DNA from: Fragum whitleyi
Taxonomy: Eukaryota; Mollusca; Bivalvia; Cardiida; Cardiidae
NCBI GenBank assembly: GCA_948146395.1
Contig: OX411543.1
Span: 53,052,017 to 53,116,016, forward strand
Direction of reading: 5' to 3'
DNA length: 64,000 bases
Part shown: positions 34,430 through 45,734 of the stretch, in pieces
Position numbering within the stretch: the first letter of the stretch is position 1
Layout: every line of letters starts with the position of its first letter
Position numbers and translations under genes: made by a program
The notes under the pieces: model-generated
Database searches by the model: none
What the model saw: the letters and a program-made list of their open reading frames with translations, nothing else
What the model was told of the DNA's origin: nothing

Positions 34430-34536
34430 TGAAAGTTAAGATAGTAGATCGTGGTGGACTCGTAATCCAGTGGTGTGTTGACTTGTAGATAGTACTTGAT
34501 ACCACCTGGATGGGTGATACTGAATGGACCGCCAGA
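34430..34536 (-). CDS. Cadherin exon c (unit B), LDYE core
   Basis: The exon is 107 bp, phases 0 in and 2 out, acceptor tacag and donor GTAAGT. It reads SGGPFSITHPGGIKYYLQ, then VNTPLDYESTTIYYLNF. 'F-x-I-x-x-x-G-x-x-Y-x-L-x-V-x-x-x-L-D-Y-E' is the canonical central strand region of a cadherin repeat; LDYE provides the acidic calcium ligand (LDRE in classical cadherins). Unit A has S-T instead of the more canonical T-P before LDYE. Confidence 0.88.
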
Positions 34537-35212
34537 CTGTATTTATGTATGGAAATAACAAAAAAAAACTGTTTTAACTGGTTAAAAATTCAGATCCTTT
34601 GATATTATGCCTTTATATCTTGTGCGACGCAGATCGCAAAATTTACAGAGTGATTGATTTCGGAATGAATGTGCGGAGTCTATATTTGGGACACTTTTGA
34701 AATGGTTGGAAATACAATGCACAGGTACTACAAAACGAACTTATTAGATTCGTTTTGAATTTGCACCACCTACATTTAAAAACATCGTGAAATTGACAAG
34801 GTGAATGATTTGGGAATGATTTCGGAATGAAATTAAATGCGTGCGTGGAGCGAATTTGGAGTGAAATTTAGAGGAGGTAATCCAATATTGCTAATTTTGT
34901 TCAAGATGAACAAAATTAGCGGCATTAATTACCTCTCTTTAATAAAATATGCGTACTCTTCTCTACGTCTTCGTGGACCAATTAGACACTTGAAAGTCCA
35001 CACCAGCTAATAAAATCATAGAAAAAAGATCGATTTGAATTTAATCCTGAAAGTCTTAAAGAATTTTTAAATGTTTCCTAATGATTTCGGAGCGTTTTTG
35101 ATCGCTTTGAGCGAGTGTTTGGAATGAATGAACGGAGCGCTGAGTGAATGATTAAGAATGATTTTGATCGGAATGAGTGTCAATTTCACGATGTATTTGT
35201 CTGTATCACGTA

Positions 35213-35590
35213 TATTAGATACACATTATAAAACTTTAAATTGGCTTCAAGTTAGTAAAAGAGTAGAAGAAATTGCTCTTCTGTATGATTTCAAGATAAA
35301 AACGGACCAGCTCCAAAATATTTGTCGGAACAATTCATAGAAGCAGCCATGTCCCATTCATATGGCACCAGATTCAGCAGGAACGGTTGTTTTGCTGTTC
35401 CGAGGGCTGGGACCCATGGAAGAAAGTCGTTTTCTAACATGGGTTGCTGCCTTTGGAACCGCTTACCAACGACAATTGAAAAACAAATTCTGCTGCTATG
35501 TTTAAAAAAGGTGTCTATAAACATCTTATATAGTCTTTGTGATAACAATTTGTATGTCATCCTCTATTTTGTGATATGTGGCAATTTTTT
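35213..35590 (+). pseudogene. 3' end of a LINE reverse-transcriptase ORF (unit B)
   Basis: The plus strand reads KTLNWLQVSKRVEEIALLY, then MSHSYGTRFSRNGCFAVPRA and SNMGCCLWNRLPTTIEKQ. 'lgWL-x-v-x-x-R-x-e' and 'sf-x-x-x-x-x-x-lWN-x-LP' are typical of the C-terminal end of non-LTR retrotransposon ORF2 (CR1/RTE-like). A frame change precedes the final K-K-V-x-I-N-I-L. It is a dead fragment without the catalytic core. Confidence 0.72.
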
Positions 35591-35628
35591 AAGTAACGCT
35601 CAATTTTATTGTGATAATTAAGTCATTT

Positions 35629-35879
35629 TAATGGATGATAATGCCCGTCCACAAACGGCCCGTATAGTCCAAGAAATCCGATAGAGTATATGTGGAATAA
35701 GCTACAGGTCCTAGTTTCGGCTCGCAAGGTCCAGCCAAGGACATTCCGGGAGCTCGACCAGATCCTTAGAGAAGAATGGTCCGTTATTCCCCAAAGAGTA
35801 ATCTAGAACTTTATTAGGAGTATGCAGAGGTGCTGTCAGGCTGTTGTTGACAGTGCCGGCTTTCATACTCGTTATTGAA
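35629..35879 (+). pseudogene. Tc1-like transposase C-terminal relic (unit B)
   Basis: Partner of 15,083-15,332 with the same internal deletion; ends SMQRCCQAVVDSAGFHTRY. Confidence 0.75.
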
Positions 35880-36188
35880 CGAAATGCAATTGAAAGAACA
35901 TCTTTTATGGTCAAAATCGATTATTTCAATTTTCAAGAAAACAGATCAATTTCTAGGGTCTCCCTGTTTGGTCTACTTTTAAAGTCTTCTCATCATTATA
36001 AAGCTTTATCTTCTTCTTAAAATTTGATAAACTGATAACAATCGACCATTTTCAAACATTCTTATTATCAAATTTTATTTTTTTCCTGAAATAAATGTAT
36101 GAAAATGTTTTGGTGCTTAGCAAACTTTGAGTTGTATATTTCAGAATCGTAAGAAGAATTGGTCAGAAAATTTAATACGTTTACTTAC

Positions 36189-36334
36189 ATTGACAGTGTC
36201 CGGTACTATGGTCAAATTATCCGTACCAAACGCCTCAATATATGCCGTGTTCAGATCAACAAGCCCGTTCAAATTTTCGGGGACTGAAACGCTGATTGTT
36301 TGACCATTACTTGGATAGAACAGATTCACTCCAA
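36189..36334 (-). CDS. Cadherin exon b (unit B), repeat 1 start
   Basis: The exon is 146 bp, phases 1 in and 0 out, donor GTAAGT. It reads NLFYPSNGQTISVSVPEN then NLNGLVDLNTAYIEAFGTDN. The S-V-P-E-N motif is the calcium-ligand PE(N) found at the start of cadherin repeats, directly after the CUB domain. Differences from unit A are one I to V change and the residue at the split codon. Confidence 0.82.
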
Positions 36335-37336
36335 CTAGAAAGTAAAATCACATTCTTTAATTATATTATTATTTACGGATTGGCTATTGAGTAAAAATAT
36401 TCACAGCGGGTAATCTCGTGACACATTTTTTTTTCTATATTTCAATATTTCTATTATTACTTTAGATCAGAAAGTAGAAAAATACAAGGGATTTGCTGGA
36501 CGTGAAAGATTTTTTAAAAGTCTACTGATAAAAGGTTATTGAAGACCAAGTAAATTATTACTTGGTCGTCATTAACTTTTTTATTAGCCGATATTTCAAA
36601 AAAAAATCTATTACATTCAATATATTCCTGGCAATTTCCATTATTCTCTGCTTCAAACAGAATTCAAATGTGTCACATATTGACAGAATTATTGACGATT
36701 TTCTAAAATTGTTATGTCACGTGTCCTCCGCCGTTGTTTGGTAGATTATCATTTGGTAATCTTACATGTACCGCCAAGCCAGTTTCACTAAACATCTTAC
36801 GGTCATTTGTGCGAAAGACAAAAATTAAAAAAATCTTCTCTAGTAGTAACTTAATATGGAATTCTGCCTTGCATCATCAAATTTGAATCATCGTCTAAAG
36901 ACGATTCAAAAGAAATAATGCGCGGCATAATCTAATAATGAATGAATACACAATGTTCGCTTTGTCATTTTGACTAAGACTTCATGAAGACAACATTTCT
37001 AACCAGTTTTCAGGTTGATTGATAAAAAATGTGGCCTAAAGAGAAAATACACTTTTGTTTTAAACTTGGCCCAGTTTGTTTTTTTTACCTCATTTGACTT
37101 AATTTTGGACTTGTCTTAGATATCATCAAGACAATTGTTCTCACAATTTTCAGATCGATAAGGCGAAAAATGTTTCCTCTAGGGCCACAGAAAAGCGACC
37201 TCTAGAATGTATTAGAGGCTTCAAAGATTTGACCTAATGAACTATGTTGGCTAACAATGATATTGATCTGAATGATTGTTCATTTCTTGATGTTTTTAAC
37301 TGTTTATCTTAGATTCATAACTGAAATGGTACTTAC

Positions 37337-37483
37337 TGGTATATTCCACGTAGGTTAACATAAATCCATAGAATGTGTTGTTATCGTTCGTTTGAAAAAG
37401 GATTTTCACAGTTGATGAATTAAACATAAACCTGAGAAAACCGCTGTTCTGTGATTCATTACAGTATGATATAAAGTCTGGAG
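37337..37483 (-). CDS. CUB-2 end exon (unit B)
   Basis: The exon is 147 bp with phases 1-1 and donor GTAAGT. It reads PDFISYCNESQNSGFL, then NSSTVKILFQTNDNN and FYGFMLTYVEY, the final third of a CUB domain with the fourth cysteine (YCNES) and the GF pair. It joins the exon at 45,359 through a split proline codon. Compared with unit A it lacks one codon (P-D-F versus P-D-D-F) and has S to R and N to K changes. The intron before it is 7.75 kb long and holds most of the large insertion in unit B. Confidence 0.85.
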
Positions 37484-38794
37484 CTACCAACAGTGAGGAA
37501 AAATGAATTAAAATAAACAAAGCCCGAGCATAGAATTACAAAGAATATGAAATTGACTAGGACATTCGGACGAAATTAGCAACTTTTCATACAACCCTCC
37601 CTTTTTAAAAAAAAAAAATCTACGTTCTCTTGTATGAAATGATATGTGTGTTTTCGCAAATGCTTCGAAATCAACATCAGTTAATGAAATGTGAATGATC
37701 TAGTCAATTTCAAATGAAAAAGAAGATTTTTCTACGATTTTGCGTACCTGCTTTTAGTGAGTGATTTGAATAAATGAATGAAACACCCCAATCGAATGTT
37801 TTGGAATGGCTTTGATCGAAAAGAGTATCAATTTCAATATGTTGCTTACAAACAGAGACTGTCAAAGGGGACCTTTTCGATTTGATAGGATCAGCAAGAT
37901 CCAGTTCCGTGTTACAAAGAGATTATTTCAGTCATATATGCCGAGTCCTATGACCGTTCAAAGTGTTTGACTCATTATTTTTAGCTACATTCTGCTTCTT
38001 ATCAAACAGTTAATCAAAATCATTATGAGCCCGTTTCTAATTTGTAGATGACAGATTAATTAGTGAGGTCAAAAATCGTAGAACAATTGTTTATGAAAAC
38101 CCCACTAACATAAACTTAATTATGTCTCAACTGCGGGGGGTTTTTTTGGTCTATCTATTTTATTTTTTTTATGAGTTTTTTCTTACAGCATGATCTAAAG
38201 GTAGAACGCGACCTTTGAAAACTTGTTGTGGATTTCAAAAGACTTGGATTCTTGCCTATTGATCTTACTTCATTTCAACCCGTTTTTGTATATTCTGATA
38301 TACGAGGGTTATTCAAATTTTATCCGGATTAGGTCAATTAAAAATCATTAGTGATAAAAGTAAATGCATATTAACGGGTCATTTTATATGCTCAAACATG
38401 CCAAAACCTGAAGCAATGTGAAGGTTTATATTGATTTCACACACAAACAAAAAAACTCATAGTTTTACGGTGGCGGCGCACAGCACATGACGTTGGTAAC
38501 CTTGTCGGAAATTCAGACAAGTACTGTTGTGCAATATAGCTTGTCACGGCTCGTATTTCAAGGACAAAGGAGGACTTTAATTTCAGTCGAGGAATTATCG
38601 TTCTGTTATTGAAAATTCTCTATTCTTTTGATGCCTTAAAGGTACATGTAGCTGTCTAGAAATAAGTAAAGAAAGCATTATTTAAGACGTTCATTTGCGT
38701 AAATGAGGTGTATTTGTTTAATTTACCCCACCCACCAATGTTAATTTTGCGTTTGGGGGGTCCAATGTTCACATGCATGTTAAAATGCTTTTCC

Positions 38795-38796
<2 letters not shown>

Positions 38797-38837
<41 letters not shown>
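38797..38837. repeat. T41 homopolymer
   Basis: An uninterrupted run of 41 T. Shorter T runs occur at 9,654-9,678, 16,212-16,233 and 19,491-19,520; a GTTT array lies at about 13,196-13,224. Confidence 0.95.
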
Positions 38838-38840
<3 letters not shown>

Positions 38841-38924
38841 GATATTTGGTTTCAATATCTGTATAAAATCAACGGGCTACAAGAACTCAACGAATACTTG
38901 CATCTTTAACATTATTACATCATG

Positions 38925-39352
38925 AAATTAACAATCATTCTGATCGAAAAACATTCAAATTCATTAGCTCAGCGCTCAAGTAATTCTTTCCAAACACTCG
39001 TTCAAACCATTCAAAAATGATCAAAATTCACTGAAATGATTGGAGCAAGAACTACATTCAAAATAAAATTCGGTAGATAAAATCCACGATTTCACTGACA
39101 TAATTGAATTTTGTAAGCGTATGATGAGTATGTAAAGCTACAGAAAGCTATATACGTATTCATAGAACCTTAATGCATTTTGAATAAAAGGGAGGTAATC
39201 CAATGTCGCTTATTTTGTTAATCTTGAATACAATTAGCGATATTGGATTACCTCCCATGAATTTCACACAAAACGCGCTCTCCATACACATTCAGTTTAA
39301 TTCTAAAATCATTCCATATCATTCAACTGGTCAATTTTACGATGTTCTCAGT
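38925..39352. mobile_element. Tc1-type MITE copy within the unit B insertion
   Basis: Diverged ends (ACATCATGAAATTAAC; ACGATGTTCTCAGTTG) around an intact GGGAGGTAATCC hairpin. Confidence 0.7.
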
Positions 39353-39802
39353 TGAACTTGGCTTCAGTAAGTCCTTTGGACCGTTCCATTTCGGAAAGAG
39401 CATTTATGGGATTTGACTTTTTGTCTCTTATGTGAGCAAAGCATACGTTTTGAAGGAAGTAAAAGTTTCTTTTTATTCTGAATCTCATTTCATATCGGAG
39501 GTATCTTGAAATGCATTTTTACGGTCGTCTGTTGCGCATCACTTGACGGAGAAAAGTCTACGATGGAATTACATCATTTTATTTACAATTGTAAGAAAAT
39601 TTCTTTAAATTCCAAACGAAGTTTTTTAGCTCGGTACGATTTAGCAAACTTTGAAATTGAAATTTTGTACAGTTAAGAACAGCATAAATATATAATACGT
39701 ACTTAGTGTTTTGTATGGAAAAAAATATCTAACGAGGTTGGGAGAATTGATCATTGTCGAGGCTCTGCCGAGACAATTACCAATTCTCACAACCGAGTTA
39801 GA

Positions 39803-40797
39803 TATTTTTTCATACAATACACTTAGTACGTATTATATTTATCTTATAACCTCTTTTTGTCTTGTTTTAGTCTATGTTTCTAACTTAAATGCTAGTTTCT
39901 AAAAATAACTGTATGATATTATTGTTCTAAAAATAACTATGTGATATCATAAAAAATATCATACGGGTTGTTATCATACGGATACTTGTATAGTTATAAG
40001 ATAATTTTTCATACAATACACTTAGTACGTATTATATTTATCTTATAACCTCTTTTTGTCTTGTTTTAGTCTATGTTTCTAACTTAAATGCTAGTTTCTA
40101 AAAATAACTGTATGATATTATTGTTCTAAAAATAACTATGTGATATCATAAAAAATATCATACGGGTTGTTATCATACGGATACTTGTATAGTTATAAGA
40201 TAATTTTTCATACAATACACTTAGTACGTATTATATTTATCTTATAACCTCTTTTTGTCTTGTTTTAGTCTATGTTTCTAACTTAAATGCTAGTTTCTAA
40301 AAATAACTGTATGATATTATTGTTCTAAAAATAACTATGTGATATCATAAAAAATATCATACGGGTTGTTATCATACGGATACTTGTATAGTTATAAGAT
40401 AATTTTTCATACAATACACTTAGTACGTATTATATTTATCTTATAACCTCTTTTTGTCTTGTTTTAGTCTATGTTTCTAACTTAAATGCTAGTTTCTAAA
40501 AATAACTGTATGATATTATTGTTCTAAAAATAACTATGTGATATCATAAAAAATATCATACGGGTTGTTATCATACGGATACTTGTATAGTTATAAGATA
40601 ATTTTTCATACAATACACTTAGTACGTATTATATTTATCTTATAACCTCTTTTTGTCTTGTTTTAGTCTATGTTTCTAACTTAAATGCTAGTTTCTAAAA
40701 ATAACTGTATGATATTATTGTTCTAAAAATAACTATGTGATATCATAAAAAATATCATACGGGTTGTTATCATACGGATACTTGTATAGTTATAAGA
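39803..40797. repeat. Satellite, five 199 bp units
   Basis: Units start at about 39,803, 40,001, 40,200, 40,399 and 40,598 with a 199 bp period and look identical or nearly so. Each is the tail of the hairpin element found once at 5,968-6,285, 27,810-28,130 and 43,165-43,480. Here the head hairpin (about 39,695-39,830) is followed by the five tails. Confidence 0.92.
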
Positions 40798-40799
40798 TA

Positions 40800-41351
40800 A
40801 AATTGACATCCACCTCGATCAAAACGAATCTCAGTCGCTCACTCCGCGCTGCATTCATTCATTTCAAACGAACACTCAAATCAATAAAAACTGCTCCGAA
40901 TTCATTTAAAACAATTTGAAATAAACTAAAACGGTAAATGTTTCAATGAATCTATTAAATTATTCCGCGATTTTATTGGCTGGCGATGTTTTTTCAAGCG
41001 TTCCATTGGTCCTCGAAGACGAAAAAAAAAACAGATAAATGCGTGGATAGTTTTGAAGGGGTTTAATAAATAATCCCTTATGTCGTCCAATTTGGACGAA
41101 ATTAGCGAGAATGTTTAATCAGTTATATTTTATACAAAACTCACTCCACACACTCAATTAATATCATTCCAAAATCATTCAAAAACCATTTAATTTGTCA
41201 ATTTTACAATTTTGTTACCGTGGATAGCCATCCAAACACGTGCAAAACCATACCTAATGATTTTAAGGAAACTCCGCTCAATCATTCAATATCATTACGA
41301 AATCATTCCAAAATCATTTACCTATTTATTTTCATGATGTTGTTAACTGTA
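40800..41351. mobile_element. Tc1-type MITE fragments after the satellite
   Basis: A copy lacking its first bases starts directly at the end of the 199 bp satellite; a second right end (ATGATGTTGTTAACTG) closes the interval. Confidence 0.6.
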
Positions 41352-41562
41352 GCATGATAGGCTAGTGTGATACTTGTAGTTTGTTCTCTGCTCAGCACAG
41401 TTCCGAAATTTTACTGAACAATTATTATGCATCCTTTGAGCGCTTGCGTAAAGCTTTGCGTTTCTCTCTCATCGATAAATGAAATCTCTTGAATGGGCCG
41501 ACAAGGGGTCACCGAGGATTACCTTGTGCATTTCATACGTGCATGCACAGAAAAGGGTTTAA

Positions 41563-42529
41563 GGTTCATGTAAAGTGTTTGAGACCAAATTTTAGGGGCA
41601 TTCATTTGCCAAGAAAAAGCAGTATGTCCAGGAATATTATATATCAAAATGAAGCTATTTATGAGCACAAGCAGTTGAAAAACATAAGACTGTTATAACT
41701 ATAGCGGTATAGCCAAAATATTGTGGAAAAGGGTCATTTTGTACAGAACAAGCAACTGCACGACTGTTGGATAAAATTGGCTTATATTTTAACAAAGTCT
41801 AGCCTAAAGTACCATCCAGGTAGTGCTACAACCATTGGCATAAAACTCAGCCCCAAAACGTAGTTATGCAAGCATTTTATTTTGACTTATTTTATAAACA
41901 CAAATATCATATATGTCATTCTAAATTTGTAAACGTGTAGATATTTTAGGGTATGGTGTGTTATCACAACATAAATAGACATTAATTGTTTATATACCTG
42001 TAAGGTTGTTTAGCAATATATCAATTTCTATTTCACAGAATCATAAATATATAGTAATATTGTAGATCATTGAATTAAAAAAAAACTATAATTTGAAATA
42101 AATCGCAGAAAATATTTCACAATATTATGGTGTGATGTTGCACCATACCTAATATCTATTTTGAAAACAGACCAAACCGGTTTGACATGTATGTTGACAA
42201 AATAAATGGAAATTGATTGTTTCAAAACAGCCTTTTGAGACTGAGTTTTATATCTAAGGTTGTAGCACTACCTGGATGGTACTTCAGACTGTACTTTGTT
42301 AAAATATGGGGCGATTTTATGCAACCGTCATGCAGTTGCTTGTTCTGTACAAAATGACCCTTTTCCACAATGTTTTGGCTATACCGCTATAGCTATGGCT
42401 GTCTTATGTTGCCTAACTGCTTGTGCTCACGAATAGCTTCATTTTGATATATAATATACCTGGACATACTGCTTTTTCTTGGCTAATGAAGTGCCCTAAA
42501 TATTGGGTCTCAAACACTTTACCTGAACC
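41563..42529. mobile_element. 967 bp foldback element with ~300 bp inverted arms and TTAA sites
   Basis: The left arm starting AAGGTTCATGTAAAGTG is repeated inverted at the right end (CTTTACCTGAACCTT). The arms extend about 300 bp (to roughly 41,868 and from 42,235). TTAA flanks both ends (41,559-41,562 and 42,530-42,533). The centre is AT-rich without a reading frame. Confidence 0.8.
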
Positions 42530-42533
42530 TTAA

Positions 42534-43164
42534 ATACACTACTCGATTGTTATGATTTTTGGCTCACTTGATTAATATATTGAATTCGTGGAGGTGTTCA
42601 ATTTCACTGCATGAAAACGTAAGCATCCAAATAGTAAAATAAATCTCTTTATATTTCATCCTCTATTGTCAAGCTAAAAAAATATGTTTACATGAAAGAG
42701 ATCTATTTATGACATAAAATGTACATGTATTTGTGTACAAGCGCACAAAATATAGAGATGTAGACAGAGGGATAGTTTAGATTTAAATCAAATTATTTTT
42801 ATAATAATATTATAAACCCTTTGTTGATGGTACGCAATAGAATTTCATAAAGAAATGATTTATTTAGAACTGATGTATCCCCTCTTATCTGTACATCCGT
42901 AAAACGATTGTTTACTCAAAATGTTTTCATTGAGATAAATTGAAACCAACTTCTAATCGATCACTGTATGTTTCTCTCTTTTTGACAGATACACAAGAAA
43001 ACTTTACTTTCATGAAAAAACACACCAATCTCGAGGATATGAAAAGGGCCTACAGAATGATTGTAACAGACTAAAAAAGGCTCCTATCCTACTTTGAAAA
43101 AAAAAATCATTAACTAGCAAAATGCAGGGAATTTTCAAAGTTTCAGTCCAGGAAATACAGTTAT
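42534..43164. other. AT-rich stretch within the unit B insertion
   Basis: No repeat partner in the window, no exon and no reading frame with motifs were seen. The stretches 43,481-44,030 and 38,075-38,796 are similar. Confidence 0.5.
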
Positions 43165-43480
43165 GTATAATACGCACTTAGTGTTTTGTATGAAATAAAA
43201 TATCTAACAAGGTTGGGAGAATTGATAATTGTCGAGGCACTGCCGAGACAATTATTAATTCTGACAACCGAGTTAGATATTTTTTTCATATAATACACTC
43301 AGTACGTATTATATTTATCTTATAACCCCTATTTGTCTTGTTTTCGGCGATGTTTCTAACTGAAATGCAAGTTTCTAAAAATAACCGCACTATATTATTG
43401 TTCTAAAAAAAACTATGTGATATCATAAAAATATCATACGGGTTGTGATCACATGTATATTTGTTTAGTTATAAGATAAA
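43165..43480. mobile_element. Hairpin-head element with single tail (third locus)
   Basis: An independent copy of the same element: palindrome around TTGTCGAGGCACTGCCGAGA and one tail unit. Confidence 0.7.
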
Positions 43481-44260
43481 TGTTTATTTGAAAATCAATA
43501 TCCTTTCAGTGCCGTAAAAATTATCTGAATAAGAAAAAGTAAAGAAAACATTATTTTAAACGTTTATTTGTGTAAATGATGTGAAGTTGTCATTTCTTAT
43601 TTCTAAATTACCTATTCTTAACTCAAAAAGAAACGTCCACAAAATATAGATTGAAATAATTAAAGATCTTTATCCGAATTTTAATTTTTCTTTGCTGGTT
43701 TGGGAGAACAACCATATAGCCACATGAATTGGATGAAATAGTGATGCTACCTGAGGCCGTTTTTAACAGATACGCCTCACTTAACAACACCATGAAAAAT
43801 AGTTCACAAGGATGAAAATAGCTATTCCATTATGGATAAGAGTACCCATTTCGCAATTGAGCCCTATCGCAATGCCCACACAATTAATCGATTTAAACAA
43901 AATTGTTGATTTTGTCTGAAAAAAAACCTTTAGTAATCCACTCACATTGCATATGATTAGAGAGTGGGTGGGGAAAGCATTCATCCTGTGATTATGGTGA
44001 AATCCCGGCTGAAAGAGGATAAAACTTGGTAATTAATGCTTAAGGACGATTGACGAGTTACAATAGATTCCGAAATTATCAAGCGGGCTTTCATATCATC
44101 ATTTTCATTTAACAATTTGGCTTATAAGACGTTATTTTGAGCGTTTGGAGGAGCCATGGTTTCAACCAGATTTGATAATAGTTAGTGTGTTAATGATAAA
44201 CAGATTGTCTGCTAAAGTCAAACAACAATACGTCTTTATTTTGGTATCTTGTCTTCGCAG

Positions 44261-44700
44261 TAACGAACAAAGACTAATACACATGGTTAGTTGCACCAGT
44301 CTTTGAAATTCAATAGAAAAACAGCGGCTTAATCGTTTTTTAAACCATCCTTTAATTTACATGGAACGGATTGAAGTTTATATTGATAGCATATACCCAA
44401 TTTTGGCTGAAAAAGTTGTTACGTAACATTTGACGTCATGATAAATGCAAGGATTTTGAAACGGTTTATTGCTGGTTAACGAACAAAGACTAATACACAT
44501 GGTTAGTTGCACCAGTCTTTGAAATTCAATAGAAAAACTGTTCTAAGCGGCTTAATCGTTTTTTTAAACCATCCTTTAATTTACATGGAACGGATTGAAG
44601 TTTATATTGATAGCATATACCCAATTTTGGCTGAAAAAGTTGTTACGTAACATTTGACGTCATGATAAATGCAAGGATTTTGAAACGGTTTATTGCTGGT
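44261..44700. repeat. Two-copy tandem repeat, 216/224 bp
   Basis: The unit beginning TAACGAACAAAGACTAATAC is repeated once almost unchanged; the second copy has an 8-base insertion (TGTTCTAA-type). Confidence 0.9.
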
Positions 44701-45234
44701 ACTAAAGTGTCTTTAAACGCACTTTAATAGTTTTAAACAAACACTTGTACAACAGACCCCGCAAGCTGGTCTACAAGCTTAAGGGTCACGTTTACTAAAA
44801 AGGCGTTGCTACGGAAAGGAACATAGAATCTAAGAGTGAAAAGATTGTTCCAGAAAAGAAAGTTTGTTTTTACAGGGTATTGAAATAGGAAATACAACAA
44901 AGACTTAAACGGTTAAGTTATTGAGTGAACATATTTGTGTACTTTTCTTTTGGGGTTAAGTATGTGTTCTTATGTAAGTTAAATTGCTTTCCATAGAGAT
45001 TTTTATTGGAATTTGTATTGCGCTATCAACCGAGTGAACGAGCTAAAATAACTCAATAAACACTTGCATCTTCAACATTATTATGCAATACTTTTGTTCT
45101 TAATTTGATAGACAAATTACAAGTTGGTTTAAGTTTAAAGACAAACATTCGGACAAACCGAATTCGTTAATCGTGGTGTATACAACGTAAATTTGGTTGA
45201 AAAAAATGAAAAATGCAGATGATAGGCCACTTAC

Positions 45235-45359
45235 GTGATATAAAGTTTATAACGTCCTCATTACAGCCATCCGAGTATTCTAAATCCCCAAAGTGTACAT
45301 CAACACGTATACCAGCCCCAGGGGTCAACGTTGTTATATTGTATTGGTAAAATAAATCA
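45235..45359 (-). CDS. CUB-2 middle exon
   Basis: The exon is 125 bp, phases 2 in and 1 out, acceptor atatttcag and donor GTAAGT. It reads DLFYQYNITTLTPGAG, IRVDVHFGDLEYSDG and CNEDVINFIS. The 'pgagI-x-V-x-v-x-F-x-dlE-x-x-x-x-C-x-x-D' pattern is typical for the CUB middle. The 'C-x-W' cysteine and tryptophan are replaced (Y-Q-Y), matching the missing first cysteine in the preceding exon. It lies just beyond the duplicated block and has no counterpart in unit A. Confidence 0.85.
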
Positions 45360-45734
45360 CTGAAATATTATTATATTCTTCAAAATTGATTCGTTAGTTT
45401 TGTGGAATAAGCATACATAAAAGTATAAAGATTACCTAAATATAAAACAAATTTTAAAATTTGCTAAGGATCACCTTTTCTTTTAGGGATATTTTGCTAT
45501 AAACCTTTTGACCCCCAGTTGTTTTTTTTTTACACGAAGAAGGGTAAATATTCGGTCTTGATGACCCTGTAGACAAAATGTATGTATATTCGACATATAT
45601 ACCTTGCACGAGGAGCTCGTGAAAAGGCATACCCCCTAAACTGTGTTTCATTCAACCTTGTATCTCCAAGCACGTTGGTACATTTTTCGAGCTTTAAACA
45701 AAGTTTTATATTCATTTTTCATTTAAATGTGACA

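Larger units (their letters stand above)
24553..44216. repeat. Segmental duplication unit B
   Basis: This is the partner of unit A. It starts with the same GGGGCCCGTTT MITE and runs through CUB-end and cadherin exons to about 38,075, is interrupted by about 6 kb of repeats to 44,030, and resumes to 44,216. It lacks the A interval of about 16,874-19,795 and differs completely from A in the intron between exons e and d (32,200-33,340). Confidence 0.82.

Noticed and set aside
39803..40797. Possible CRISPR-like array
   Set aside because: Repeats are 199 bp head to tail without spacers, in a eukaryotic intron; it is a satellite.
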